The notes beneath the pieces were generated by a model. It worked only from the letters and a program-made list of their open reading frames with translations, did no database searches and was not told the origin of the DNA. The translations under genes were made by a program, and so were the position numbers. From Acetobacter orientalis (GTDB lineage: Bacteria; Pseudomonadota; Alphaproteobacteria; Acetobacterales; Acetobacteraceae): a stretch of DNA of 64,000 nt. Location of the stretch: NCBI RefSeq assembly GCF_000963965.1, contig NZ_BAMX01000010.1, positions 1-64,000 of the forward strand. Direction: 5' to 3'. This document shows, piece by piece, positions 18,022 to 26,595 of this stretch (the stretch's first letter is position 1; every line of letters starts with the position of its first letter).

Positions 18022-19476
18022 TTAGGGTACGGGGGGCAAGGTGCTATCAACGGTAATGGGTTTATCGCTTTTCAGTAACGCCTTAACTTCTTCCTCACTC
18101 GCTACGGCGGGTGGGGAGCCACGCAAGGGTAAGCGGGCCGTTTCTTTCACGCTTAGCATGGTAATAATACCAATAAAGGCTGCCCCCATAAGGTAGTAGG
18201 CAGGCATAAGCATGTTGCCCGTGCTTTTAACCAACCATGCCGTAATAAGCGGGGTTGTACCCCCAAATAACGAGACAGAAACATTAAACGCCAAAGACAG
18301 CGCCGTATAACGCACCGGCGTATAAAACAGCGCAGGCAACGTTGCAGGCATGGAGCTTGTAAAACACACCAAAGCCAGCCCCAGCAGCATAAGCCCTAAA
18401 AAGATAAGCCAGTCATTTTGGCTCTGCACCAACAACAGGCTAGGGATAGAGAGCAACAGCAGCGCAAGGCAGGCCCCAATAATCATGGGGCGGCGGCCCA
18501 AGCGGTCGCTAAAAAGGCCCCCTACAATGTTAAGCGGCATCATGACCAGCATAACCAGAATAATAAGTAGCAGCCCTTTGCTTTCTGGGTAGCCAAGGGT
18601 CACGCTCAGGTAGCTGGGCATGTAGGTTAGCAGCATGTAGTCGGTTACGTTAAACACCAACACAAGGCCTACACATTTGAGCAATTGCGGCCAATGCACC
18701 GCAAACAGGTCTTTCCAACCCGGCTTGTCGTGTTCGTTTTTTTCGGCCTGCTCTGCATAGGCTTGAAAGGCTGGGGTTTCTTCCAACTTCATGCGCATAT
18801 ACAGGCCAAGCAACCCTAAGGGGCCTGCAATCATAAAGGGTATACGCCAGCCCCATGCCAGCATTTGCGCCTCTGTCAGGCTAAGTTGCAGGGCGGTAAC
18901 CGTACCAGCCCCTGCCACGTAACCCGCCAGCGTGCCAAACTCCAGCCAACTGCCCATAAGGCCGCGCTTACGGTCTGTTGAATATTCCGCAATAAATGTT
19001 GCGGCCCCACCGTATTCGCCACCGGTCGAAAACCCCTGCACAAGCCGAGCCAACAACAGCAACACCGGCGCACCAAGGCCAATACTGGCGTATGAGGGAA
19101 TAAGACCAATAGAAAACGTACCCAGCGCCATAAGCACCATGGTAAAAGCCAGCACTTTCTGGCGGCCATATTTATCGCCCAAGGGGCCAAATACAGCCCC
19201 GCCAATGGGCCGCACCAAAAATGCAACGGTAAAAGTGGCAAAGGTTGCCAAGAGCTGTGCCGCGGCATCCCCCGATGGAAAAAAGACACGCCCGAGCGTT
19301 ACGGCAATGTAGCCATAAACCCCAAAGTCGAACCATTCCATGGCGTTGCCCAACGCTGCGGCCCCTACCGCACGCTTGAGCATTTCTCCGTCTACAACGG
19401 TAACATCATCGGGGTGGATATGGCGGCGGCGTTTAAACCAACCAAAATGGGCGTGAGCCGAGTCAGGCTCCGGCAT
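18022..19476 (-). CDS. proP: MFS metabolite:H+ symporter, ProP-like
   Basis: A 484-residue, 12-helix transporter very close in pattern to E. coli ProP (osmoprotectant/proline:proton symporter). It has LGNAMEWFDFGVYGY, FGPLGDKYGRQKVL, LVQGFSTGGEYGGAATFIAEYS and DRLGRRP. The C-terminal tail after KETARLPLRG is short and lacks the coiled coil that tunes the osmotic response of E. coli ProP. The role may thus be constitutive uptake of proline, betaine or an organic acid. AAGGAA precedes the ATG. It is monocistronic, divergent from rnd. Confidence 0.82.
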   Translation of the reverse strand: MPEPDSAHAHFGWFKRRRHIHPDDVTVVDGEMLKRAVGAAALGNAMEWFDFGVYGYIAVTLGRVFFPSGDAAAQLLATFATFTVAFLVRPIGGAVFGPLGDKYGRQKVLAFTMVLMALGTFSIGLIPSYASIGLGAPVLLLLARLVQGFSTGGEYGGAATFIAEYSTDRKRGLMGSWLEFGTLAGYVAGAGTVTALQLSLTEAQMLAWGWRIPFMIAGPLGLLGLYMRMKLEETPAFQAYAEQAEKNEHDKPGWKDLFAVHWPQLLKCVGLVLVFNVTDYMLLTYMPSYLSVTLGYPESKGLLLIILVMLVMMPLNIVGGLFSDRLGRRPMIIGACLALLLLSIPSLLLVQSQNDWLIFLGLMLLGLALVCFTSSMPATLPALFYTPVRYTALSLAFNVSVSLFGGTTPLITAWLVKSTGNMLMPAYYLMGAAFIGIITMLSVKETARLPLRGSPPAVASEEEVKALLKSDKPITVDSTLPPVP

Positions 19477-19912
19477 GCGGTTTTTCCTTCTTTCTCTTTT
19501 TTACACCGTCAAAACGCAGCGTGCGCACACTTGCACAAACAGCAATTTACCCGTTTTGAAGTCAAAACGAGAACAGCCGCACGACACTCAGGCACTATGA
19601 TGAGTATATTTTATAACATAAGTTTCCTGAGAAAGAAAAAGTGATAACAAAAAAGCCACCACCACCCCCAGTCCACTCTTGAGTATGCGCATTATTACAG
19701 GCGCGATTTTTTCAAATGCTAAAAACTCTCAAAAATATTTTCATAGCCCAGTATGTTTCTTGCAAACTATATTCATAACCACAGGCTTTTGTAGCGCAGA
19801 TACTCAGCACACGCCCCAAAGCCGCAGAGAAGCCCTCTGGCAAGAATGGACATTCCCTGCGCCCGGCTGTATCGGTCTCAGCCACGCTAAACCGCAAAAT
19901 ATGGAGCAGGTC
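19477..19912. other. Divergent intergenic region between proP and rnd
   Basis: These 436 bases hold the 5' regions of two divergent genes. The frame of rnd stays open back to 19679, but the added 78 residues do not look like the RNase D family and the base composition is AT-rich in 19590-19790, so I read it as non-coding. I see TATA-rich stretches at 19606-19620 but no promoter I can place with confidence. Confidence 0.5.
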
Positions 19913-20572
19913 ATGAACATGCCTTCCGGCTCATCTGATGGTGCCATCACCCTTCACCGGAACGACCTGCCAGACGGGCTGACCTTTGGCAGCTCTGTTG
20001 CGGTTGATACAGAAACCATGGGCCTTAACCCCCACCGCGACCGCCTGTGCCTTGTGCAGCTTTCTGCGGGCGATGGTACGGCACATCTGGTACAAATTAT
20101 TCCTGAAAAACTGGGCGGTAAGGGCTATAACTGCCCCAACCTTAAAAAAGTGCTGGCAGACCCCGCTGTCACAAAAATTATGCACTTTGCCCGCTTTGAT
20201 GTGGCCATTTTGCAGCACGCTCTTGGCATTACCGTAAGCCCGGTTGTGTGCACCAAAATTGCAGCCCGCCTTGTGCGCACCTTTACAGACCGCCACGGTT
20301 TGGCCGCTTTGTGCCGCGATATGTTGGGGGTTGAGCTCAGCAAACAGCAGCAGACATCAGACTGGGGAGCCAAAGACCTTAAGCCCGAACAACTGGCCTA
20401 TGCCGCATCTGACGTTTTGTACCTACATGCTTTGTGGGCCAAAATGGACGCGCTACTTGAGCGCGAAGGCCGCCGTGAACTGGCGCAAGCTTGTTACGAC
20501 TTTCTGCCAGCGCGCGCCCGATTGGATATGCTTGGCTACGAAGACCCAGATATTTTCTCTCACCGGGCATAA
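19913..20572 (+). CDS. rnd: Ribonuclease D, short alphaproteobacterial form
   Basis: A DEDD-family 3'-5' exoribonuclease acting in tRNA and small RNA 3' maturation. Motif I AVDTETMGL, motif II HFARFDVAIL, and motif III YAASDVLYLHALW supply the four acidic metal ligands and the tyrosine. At 219 residues it lacks the HRDC domains of E. coli RNase D, as is usual for the alphaproteobacterial form. The ATG at 19913 has GGAGCAGG just upstream. kdsD follows by 27 bases on the same strand. Confidence 0.88.
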   Translation: MNMPSGSSDGAITLHRNDLPDGLTFGSSVAVDTETMGLNPHRDRLCLVQLSAGDGTAHLVQIIPEKLGGKGYNCPNLKKVLADPAVTKIMHFARFDVAILQHALGITVSPVVCTKIAARLVRTFTDRHGLAALCRDMLGVELSKQQQTSDWGAKDLKPEQLAYAASDVLYLHALWAKMDALLEREGRRELAQACYDFLPARARLDMLGYEDPDIFSHRA

Positions 20573-20599
20573 CCCGCGCCACACCGGACCAACCCCTGC

Positions 20600-21625
20600 A
20601 TGACAGATGCCCGCCAACCCCTAACGCCCCCTACCCCTCAGGAGTTTACAACCCTGAGCGCAAACGCAGTTTTGGTGCTCCAAACTGAACAAAACGGGCT
20701 GGCAGCACTGGAGCATGCCCTGCGCGACCCCAACGGACTAGGCGGTGCGTTTGCACAGGCCGTGCTGCTTATTAGCAGCCTGTCTGGGCGGTTGGTGGTA
20801 ACGGGCATTGGCAAGTCTGGGCATATTGCCCGCAAAATTCAGGCAACTTTAGCCTCTACCGGCACGCCCGCTCTGTTTGTGCACCCCGCTGAAGCCTCTC
20901 ACGGAGATTTGGGCATGGTGCAGGCAGGCGATGCCGTGCTGGCCTTTTCTAACTCTGGTGAAACAACAGAGCTGGGTGATATTGCCGCCCATACACGCCG
21001 GGCAGGCCTGCCCCTGCTGGCTGTAACCAGCCGGGCAGAGTCGTCTTTGGCGTGCGCGGCAGATATTGCCCTCACCCTACCCGCCATGAAAGAAGCCTGC
21101 CCCATGGGGTTGGCCCCAACCACCAGCACCACCATGCAACTGGCGTTTGGAGATGCTCTGGCCGTTGCCCTGCTCCAGCAAAAAGGCTTTACGGCGTCAG
21201 ACTTTGGTACCTACCACCCCGGCGGCAGGCTGGGTATGCGCCTGCGCACCGTGCAAGACCTTATGCGCACAGGCTCCGCCATGCCCCTTGGCCAGCCAGA
21301 TATGCTGATGCGCGATGTCATTATGGAAATGACCCACAAAGCCCTAGGCTGCATAGGCATTCTAGATCATAATGGGTGCTTGGCAGGGTTAATAACAGAC
21401 GGAGACCTGCGCCGCGCCCTTGATCTTGACCTCGCCACAACGCAGGCAAAGGATGTCATGAACCGTAAACCTCTTACAGTCGGGCCAGATATTTTCGCCT
21501 CTGAAGCGGTGCGGATCATGAACGAGCGTAAACGCCCTGTTACCTCGCTTTTTGTGCTGGATACCGCGCAAAAGCCCCTAGGGGTTGTTCATATGCATGA
21601 CTTGCTGCGGGCTGGTGTTGGATGA
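20600..21625 (+). CDS. kdsD: D-arabinose 5-phosphate isomerase
   Basis: KdsD converts ribulose 5-phosphate to arabinose 5-phosphate, the first step of Kdo synthesis for LPS. The 341-residue protein has an SIS domain (VVTGIGKSGHIARKIQATLASTG, abridged here; SHGDLGM; FSNSGET) and two CBS domains in the C-terminal third, the full KdsD/KpsF/GutQ architecture. It overlaps lptC by four bases (ATGA), joining Kdo supply with LPS export in one transcript. Confidence 0.93.
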   Translation: MTDARQPLTPPTPQEFTTLSANAVLVLQTEQNGLAALEHALRDPNGLGGAFAQAVLLISSLSGRLVVTGIGKSGHIARKIQATLASTGTPALFVHPAEASHGDLGMVQAGDAVLAFSNSGETTELGDIAAHTRRAGLPLLAVTSRAESSLACAADIALTLPAMKEACPMGLAPTTSTTMQLAFGDALAVALLQQKGFTASDFGTYHPGGRLGMRLRTVQDLMRTGSAMPLGQPDMLMRDVIMEMTHKALGCIGILDHNGCLAGLITDGDLRRALDLDLATTQAKDVMNRKPLTVGPDIFASEAVRIMNERKRPVTSLFVLDTAQKPLGVVHMHDLLRAGVG

Positions 21626-22359
21626 CAGAGCCCACACCCCCACGCCCCCCACAGCGTGATGACTTCTCCCGCTCTGAAGAACTAACACGCCAGCACCGTG
21701 AGCGCCTTGCGGCCTCTACCCAACGCCGTAACGTGCCCGATGCCGCAGGCCTTGCCCGCCGCCGCACCCTGCTGCGTTGGGCTAAATGGGTGCTGCCTTC
21801 TACAGCCTTGCTTCTCCTTGCCTCCATTGCTGTGTGGCCAGAGCTTGACCGGCTCATGAACGCCAACAACGCCATTTTGCGCGACATGGCCAAAGTTAAA
21901 GTAGAAAGTGGCAAACTGGTAGGCGCCACCTACCGCGGGGTTGATGACCACAACCGCCCATTCATGATTACCGCCGAAAGTGCACACCAGATTACGCCAG
22001 AGCGTATGAACCTCGTTGCCCCCACGGCTGATGTCTTGAGCCAAGGCAATGACTGGATGATGGTACGGGCCTATAAGGGCGTGTACATGCAACATGACGA
22101 CATGCTCGACCTAACCGGAGAAGTAACCCTGTACCGAGATGATGGCCTGATGATGCGCAGCCCCGTGGCTGACATTAACCTAAAAAGCGGCATTATCGCC
22201 TCCAACTCTTGGGTGCGGGCCGAAGGGCCATTTGGCGTGCTGGACGCAAAGAGCTATCTGTTATCCCAACATGATGGCGTGGCCCAGTTTCGTGGGCCGG
22301 GCCGCCTCATTCTTAACGACGACCACGGTAGCCACCCACAGGAAGGAAAAGCCTCCTGA
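21622..22359 (+). CDS. lptC: LPS export periplasmic bridge protein LptC
   Basis: LptC is anchored in the inner membrane and receives LPS from LptB2FG before passing it to LptA. The 245-residue protein has an Arg-rich cytoplasmic tail of about 45 residues, one membrane helix near residues 50-68 (LPSTALLLLASIAVWP), and a beta-jellyroll region. It is longer than E. coli LptC (191) mainly at the N-terminus. Identity rests on the fold pattern and the kdsD-lptC-lptA-lptB order. Confidence 0.88.
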   Translation: MTEPTPPRPPQRDDFSRSEELTRQHRERLAASTQRRNVPDAAGLARRRTLLRWAKWVLPSTALLLLASIAVWPELDRLMNANNAILRDMAKVKVESGKLVGATYRGVDDHNRPFMITAESAHQITPERMNLVAPTADVLSQGNDWMMVRAYKGVYMQHDDMLDLTGEVTLYRDDGLMMRSPVADINLKSGIIASNSWVRAEGPFGVLDAKSYLLSQHDGVAQFRGPGRLILNDDHGSHPQEGKAS

Positions 22360-22361
22360 CC

Positions 22362-23387
22362 ATGCTGCATGCTGCTTTTTTAACGCTGCGCCCCCGGCGC
22401 AGTATGGCCGCGCTCCTGCTTAGCTCTGCACTGGGTGCCTTGGCCCCAGCCTGCGCGCACGCCCAGTCCATAGACCTCTCACACGGTGGGCAAATTACCG
22501 TAACCGCCCAAGGTGGGTTTGACTGGGACCAAAACCAGAAAAAAGTCACCGCCTACGAGCAGGCCAAGGCTGTGCGCGGTGATGTTACTGTTACTGCTGA
22601 TAAACTGATTGCCTATTACCGCAAAAAGCAGCCAGAACCCGGCAGCACGGCTAATACTGCCCCAAACGCTGCCCCCCCTGCGGCAACGACTACGCCGGCA
22701 GATAAAGCGGCAGACGGGACAAGTGCCGGGCCAGATTCGTCTGGCTCTAACGAAATTTTCCGGCTTGAAGCCATAGGCCACGTGCATATTTACACCCAGA
22801 CCGACCAAGCCTGGGGCGATAAAGCCGTGTACGACATGGATCAGGCGGTACTGGTTATGCATGGCAACGCCATGAAACTGACCACACCGCAAGATGTGCT
22901 CACGGCCCGTGACTCTATGGAATATTACTCCCAACTGCGTATTTCCATTGGGCGCGGCAATGCCACCGTAACCACCAACGACGGCCGCCAAATACGCGCA
23001 GATGTACTGGTGGGCTACAGCGCCCCGCCCGATAAAACACAACAACCCGCCACCAAAACAGACACAGCCCAGCAAGATAAAAAAGACACCAAAGGCGACC
23101 CGTTGAGCGGTGGCTCTGGCAAACTTGAGAAAGTAAATGCCTTTGGCCATGTGTGGGTACGCACCCAAACAGAAACCGTAACCGGTGAGCGCGGCGTGTA
23201 CGTGCCCGACACAGGTATTGCCCGCATTGTGGGTAACGTGCACATCACCCGTGGGCCAAACCAGATTCAGGGTGCGGCGGCCATTATCAATATGCACACG
23301 GGCCTTGCCACCATGACAGAAAACCCCGGTAGCCGGGTTAGTGGTGTGGTGGTTCCCAATAATAGCGACGGGTCAGACAGGAAATAA
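22362..23387 (+). CDS. lptA: LPS transport periplasmic protein LptA
   Basis: LptA forms the periplasmic bridge carrying LPS to LptDE. It has a signal peptide ending CAHAQ near residue 35 and the OstA-like repeats (QITVTAQGGFDWDQNQKKV, GDVTVTADKLIAYY, ARIVGNVHITRGPNQIQGAAA, abridged). At 341 residues it is much longer than E. coli LptA (185). The excess lies in two low-complexity insertions, an Ala/Pro/Thr-rich one at about 89-128 and a Lys/Asp/Thr-rich one at about 218-255, plus a C-terminal tail. Two bases separate it from lptC and two from lptB. Confidence 0.88.
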   Translation: MLHAAFLTLRPRRSMAALLLSSALGALAPACAHAQSIDLSHGGQITVTAQGGFDWDQNQKKVTAYEQAKAVRGDVTVTADKLIAYYRKKQPEPGSTANTAPNAAPPAATTTPADKAADGTSAGPDSSGSNEIFRLEAIGHVHIYTQTDQAWGDKAVYDMDQAVLVMHGNAMKLTTPQDVLTARDSMEYYSQLRISIGRGNATVTTNDGRQIRADVLVGYSAPPDKTQQPATKTDTAQQDKKDTKGDPLSGGSGKLEKVNAFGHVWVRTQTETVTGERGVYVPDTGIARIVGNVHITRGPNQIQGAAAIINMHTGLATMTENPGSRVSGVVVPNNSDGSDRK

Positions 23388-23389
23388 AG

Positions 23390-24205
23390 ATGACTCAGGA
23401 AATCACCTGGACATCAGAAGAAACAGTTACAGAAACCATTACCGGGCCTGACCCTGTTTCTCAAAATCCACTTCATATTCCGGGCCATGGGCTTTTTGCG
23501 CATGGCATTGGCAAGTCTTACAAAAAGCGTGAAGTGGTTAAAGGTGTCTCTATTGAGGTGCACAGGGGTGAAGCCGTGGGCCTGCTTGGCCCTAATGGTG
23601 CAGGTAAAACCACCAGCTTTTACATGATTGTAGGCTTGGTGCAGCCAGACACAGGCTCCATTACCCTAGATGGTGCAGACATTACCCAACTGCCCATGTA
23701 CCGCCGCGCCCGCCTAGGCATTGGCTACCTACCGCAAGAAGCCAGTATTTTCCGTGGCCTGAATGTTGAGCAAAACATTATGGCCGCACTCGAGGTGGTT
23801 GAGCGCGACCCAGACAAGCGCGATGCCATGCTGGACGGCTTGCTGAGCGAATTTGGTATTTCGCACCTGCGCCGCTCGCCCTCTCTGGCTCTTTCAGGGG
23901 GGGAGCGCCGCCGTTTGGAAATTGCACGCGCCCTTGCCAGCCAGCCCAACTATATTTTGCTGGACGAACCCCTCGCCGGGATTGACCCCATTGCCGTGGG
24001 CGAAATTCGTGACCTCGTGTCGCACCTTAAAGACCGCGGCATTGGTGTGCTCATTACCGACCACAACGTGCGCGAAACCCTAGAGGTCATTGACCGTGCG
24101 TATATTATGCACAGCGGCCAAGTGTTGATGCAGGGCGTGCCAGAGGAAATTGTTGCTCACGAAGATGTGCGCCGCGTTTATCTGGGTGAAAGCTTCTCGC
24201 TCTAA
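23390..24205 (+). CDS. lptB: LPS export ABC transporter ATPase LptB
   Basis: LptB powers LPS extraction from the inner membrane with LptF and LptG, which are not in this window. The 271-residue protein has Walker A GPNGAGKTT, the LptB hallmark IGYLPQEASIFRGL, signature LSGGERRR, Walker B ILLDEPLAGIDPI and switch ITDHNVRETL. An extra N-terminal segment of about 30 residues precedes the ABC domain. It ends the kdsD-lptCAB operon. Confidence 0.95.
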   Translation: MTQEITWTSEETVTETITGPDPVSQNPLHIPGHGLFAHGIGKSYKKREVVKGVSIEVHRGEAVGLLGPNGAGKTTSFYMIVGLVQPDTGSITLDGADITQLPMYRRARLGIGYLPQEASIFRGLNVEQNIMAALEVVERDPDKRDAMLDGLLSEFGISHLRRSPSLALSGGERRRLEIARALASQPNYILLDEPLAGIDPIAVGEIRDLVSHLKDRGIGVLITDHNVRETLEVIDRAYIMHSGQVLMQGVPEEIVAHEDVRRVYLGESFSL

Positions 24206-24221
24206 CCCAAACCTCCCCCCT

Positions 24222-24497
24222 TTAGTGCAGGTTAAGGTGGGGCGGTGGTACCTCTATGTGGGGTGCGTCTATTAAGGGTACAGGTGGGGCTGGCGGGGCT
24301 TTGCCAACCTTAATTGTGTCAGACACCACATCTACCGGTATCAATACGCGCTGCATGAGCACGCGTGGCTTAGTATGGGTTACGTGCCACATAAATGCGC
24401 CGTAAACCCCTACCAACACACAGAGTATAGCCAATTTGGCACGCCACTTGCGGCGCATTTTGGGCATGTTGGCGGGTGGGCTGGAGCGTAACAGCAT
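24222..24497 (-). CDS. Small single-pass membrane protein, proline-rich C-terminus
   Basis: A 91-residue protein of unknown function. After a basic cytoplasmic stretch (MRRKWRAK) comes one hydrophobic helix (LAILCVLVGVYGAFMW), then a periplasmic tail with PPAPPVP and PPPHL motifs, an arrangement like the anchor and linker of TonB-type proteins but without the TonB C-terminal domain. ATG at 24497 has AGGA at good spacing; the frame is open to 24560. It converges on lptB with a 16-base gap. It could also be non-coding, but topology and ribosome site favour a gene. Confidence 0.55.
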   Translation of the reverse strand: MLLRSSPPANMPKMRRKWRAKLAILCVLVGVYGAFMWHVTHTKPRVLMQRVLIPVDVVSDTIKVGKAPPAPPVPLIDAPHIEVPPPHLNLH

Positions 24498-24830
24498 GGC
24501 ATCCTGTCTGGGTTGCAGGTCAGTTCTGTGTGTATGCGCTGGCAGCCCCTTATGCAGCAACCCCCAATAGGCCCTTTTTTAGCAGAATATGGCCTTTTCT
24601 GGGCGGCGGGAACCATTCCACCAAGGCTGCATTAAAACTGTAACAAAAGCATGGACAGGCACCCCCAAAGCGTGCCCAAATGCTTGTCAGGGCGTTAACA
24701 GACTCCTTACTCCTGTTAAAACCCTAACGTCACAAACCGCCTGCGCCTGTCTTAGAGGTCGCATTATGGTCAGACACTCTTTTTCAGGTGCGACGGTCCT
24801 GCTTGTAACTGGCAAGGAAGGACATCCCGA
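24498..24830. other. Intergenic region between the small membrane protein and hpf
   Basis: These 333 bases separate two divergent genes. In many alphaproteobacteria rpoN occupies the lptB-hpf interval; no rpoN sequence is present here. I see no tRNA or clear hairpin. hpf has an AAGGAAGGA ribosome site at about 24815-24823. Confidence 0.55.
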
Positions 24831-25445
24831 ATGCATATTCATGTTTCCGGTAAACAGATTGATCTGTCCGATGCACTCAAACATCGGGTCAATGCCCACC
24901 TCGGCAACCTTGCGGAACGTTATTTTGACAAGGCCCTAGAAGCCGACGTGACTTTCAGCAAGGCGCGCTCTTTCTTTACGTGCGACATTAACGTGCATGC
25001 AGGCCGCGGCCTGACCCTGCGCGGAGAAGGCGAGGCCGCAGATGCCAACGCCGCCTTTGATGACGCCGCCGAGCATATTGCAAAACGCCTGCGCCGCTAC
25101 CATAGCCGCGTTACCAGCCACGCCCGCACAACCCAAAAAGACGTAGCCCCAGAAATTGGGCGCTCTTACGTCCTAAGCGGCGCAACCGAAACCCCACGCA
25201 GCAAAAAAGGGCGCGGTGCCACCGCAGCCCCGCCCGAAGCGTATGATGAGCAGGAAACATTTCCCGCCATTATTGCTGAACACACAACCGATATTCCGCA
25301 ACTGAGTGTGAGTGAGGCTGTCATGCGGCTAGACCTTGCCGCCTCGAGCATTTTGCTGTTCAGAAACCGTAAAAACCAGCAGATTAATGTGATCTTCCGC
25401 CGTGAAGATGGCAATATTGGGTGGGTTGACACAGGCCCGTCCTGA
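24831..25445 (+). CDS. hpf: Ribosome hibernation promoting factor, long form
   Basis: HPF binds the 30S decoding centre of idle ribosomes; the long form also dimerises them into 100S particles. The 204-residue protein has the N-terminal S30AE domain (MHIHVSGKQIDLSDALKHRV), a variable linker near 110-150, and the C-terminal dimerisation domain (LSVSEAVMRLDL, FRNRKNQQINVIFRREDGNIG, abridged). It stands alone and ends in a strong terminator; ptsN, its usual neighbour, is absent. Confidence 0.93.
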   Translation: MHIHVSGKQIDLSDALKHRVNAHLGNLAERYFDKALEADVTFSKARSFFTCDINVHAGRGLTLRGEGEAADANAAFDDAAEHIAKRLRRYHSRVTSHARTTQKDVAPEIGRSYVLSGATETPRSKKGRGATAAPPEAYDEQETFPAIIAEHTTDIPQLSVSEAVMRLDLAASSILLFRNRKNQQINVIFRREDGNIGWVDTGPS

Positions 25446-25471
25446 CCACCCCCGCTATGGACGGGTTATAG

Positions 25472-25504
25472 AAAAGGCCAGTGCACACCGCACTGGCCTT
25501 TTTG
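25472..25504. terminator. Bidirectional Rho-independent terminator after hpf
   Basis: AAAAGGCCAGTGC (25472-25484), loop ACACC, GCACTGGCCTTTTT. The long GC stem with A and T flanks serves both hpf and the convergent DUF1150 gene. Confidence 0.85.
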
Positions 25505-25533
25505 TTTAAGGCAGCTTTTTTAAAGCCACAAAA

Positions 25534-25800
25534 TTACTGAAGGCTGGCGGGTATCATGTCGTTTTGCAAAATAACCCCCCATGCCGTTTCCATATCTTCC
25601 ACTACGGCCAGAGGTGAGCCATCTGCGGCATGAATAGCGCAGCCTTCTTCACCATCATCGGTTAGGGCTGGGCGAATATACGCCACGTTAGACAAACCCA
25701 GTGCCAAAAACTGGTTATCGGAAAGAGAATGGACATCGAGCGGTTTTTCCGCCTGATCGGGTGCAAGAACCACACGTCCGTCTTGGGTGGTGACTCTCAT
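25534..25800 (-). CDS. DUF1150 family protein
   Basis: An 88-residue protein of unknown function. DNQFLALGLSNVAYIRP and CAIHAADGSPLAVVEDMETAW match the DUF1150 pattern. This family typically lies next to hsp20 in alphaproteobacteria, as here. GGAGG lies five bases before the ATG at 25800. It is the second gene of the hsp20 transcript and is probably heat-inducible (inference). Confidence 0.85.
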   Translation of the reverse strand: MRVTTQDGRVVLAPDQAEKPLDVHSLSDNQFLALGLSNVAYIRPALTDDGEEGCAIHAADGSPLAVVEDMETAWGVILQNDMIPASLQ

Positions 25801-25870
25801 AATACCTCCTTCCCTATTAGGGCCATGCGCCCTAACCAGCGCCTTTAGGGGCAAAGGCGCAGGCAATACG

Positions 25871-26371
25871 TTAGTTGCTCTCTATGTCTTCAACCCGGTG
25901 CAGCATTTGCGTTGCACGGGGTTTAATAGCCGGAGCAGAAGCAGCAGGCGCTTGGGTCTGCGCGGGCTGCCTTATTTCTATACGCTTTACGCGCACCTCA
26001 GGTTGCGGCCTAAAGAGGTCTATATGCAACAGACCATTATCAAGCCATGCACCCCCAATTTCTATGCCTTCAGCCAGCACAAAGGCTTTTTGAAACTGGC
26101 GTGAGGCAATGCCTCGGTGCAGGTAAATACGTTCTTCACCCTCTTCAACCTGCCGCCCCCGAATCACCAACTGGTTGTCTTCTTGGGTAATTTGCAGGTC
26201 GTCCATTCTAAAGCCTGCTACAGCCAGCGTAATACGCAGCTTGTTAGAGGCCATTTGCTCAATGTTATAGGGCGGGTAACCATCGCTGGCCCCTTTACTG
26301 GCGCGCTCGAGCATTTGTTCCAAATGGTCGAACCCCAAAAACATAGGGGAGCCAAAAACTCTGCCTGACAT
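25871..26371 (-). CDS. hsp20: Small heat shock protein, Hsp20/IbpA family
   Basis: An ATP-independent holdase that binds unfolding proteins. The 166-residue protein has the FDHLEQMLER N-terminus and PPYNIEQ entry to the alpha-crystallin domain, ending near GLLHIDLFRPQPE, with an I-x-I-like IEI motif. The C-terminal tail is Ala/Pro/Gln rich and longer than in E. coli IbpA. AAGGAGGAGG lies before ATG 26371; the frame is open to 26551. A candidate RpoH promoter lies upstream. Confidence 0.93.
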   Translation of the reverse strand: MSGRVFGSPMFLGFDHLEQMLERASKGASDGYPPYNIEQMASNKLRITLAVAGFRMDDLQITQEDNQLVIRGRQVEEGEERIYLHRGIASRQFQKAFVLAEGIEIGGAWLDNGLLHIDLFRPQPEVRVKRIEIRQPAQTQAPAASAPAIKPRATQMLHRVEDIESN

Positions 26372-26435
26372 ATGGGCCTCCTCCTTTCTGAGCGAGACAA
26401 AACCAGGCCCGTTATGGCACCCGGTCTTGGTAACG

Positions 26436-26463
26436 ATATGGGACACACACACCAAAACGCAAG
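26436..26463 (-). promoter_or_regulatory. Candidate RpoH (heat-shock sigma) promoter of hsp20
   Basis: On the minus strand, CTTG (26460-26463) is followed after exactly 17 bases by CCCATAT (26436-26442), in agreement with the alphaproteobacterial RpoH pattern. It lies about 65 bases before the hsp20 start codon. Confidence 0.6.
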
Positions 26464-26595
26464 CCGGACACCCCTTTAACGCATGGCGCACCGGCACAGT
26501 CTGCCCAAAAGTGCGACATATTTCACACGCTCTTTGGCACACCTTATGCATGTTCCCTCTGGCATCTCGGGGCGGGTAACGCTACATCGTGCAGT

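Noticed and set aside
19679-19912. Upstream in-frame extension of rnd (78 codons)
   Set aside because: It does not resemble RNase D, is AT-rich, and a well-placed GGAG site supports ATG 19913.
22479-23297. 272-codon open frame antisense to lptA
   Set aside because: It is fully opposite lptA, has no recognisable domain and no ribosome site, and its Gly/His/Val-rich content mirrors lptA codon use.
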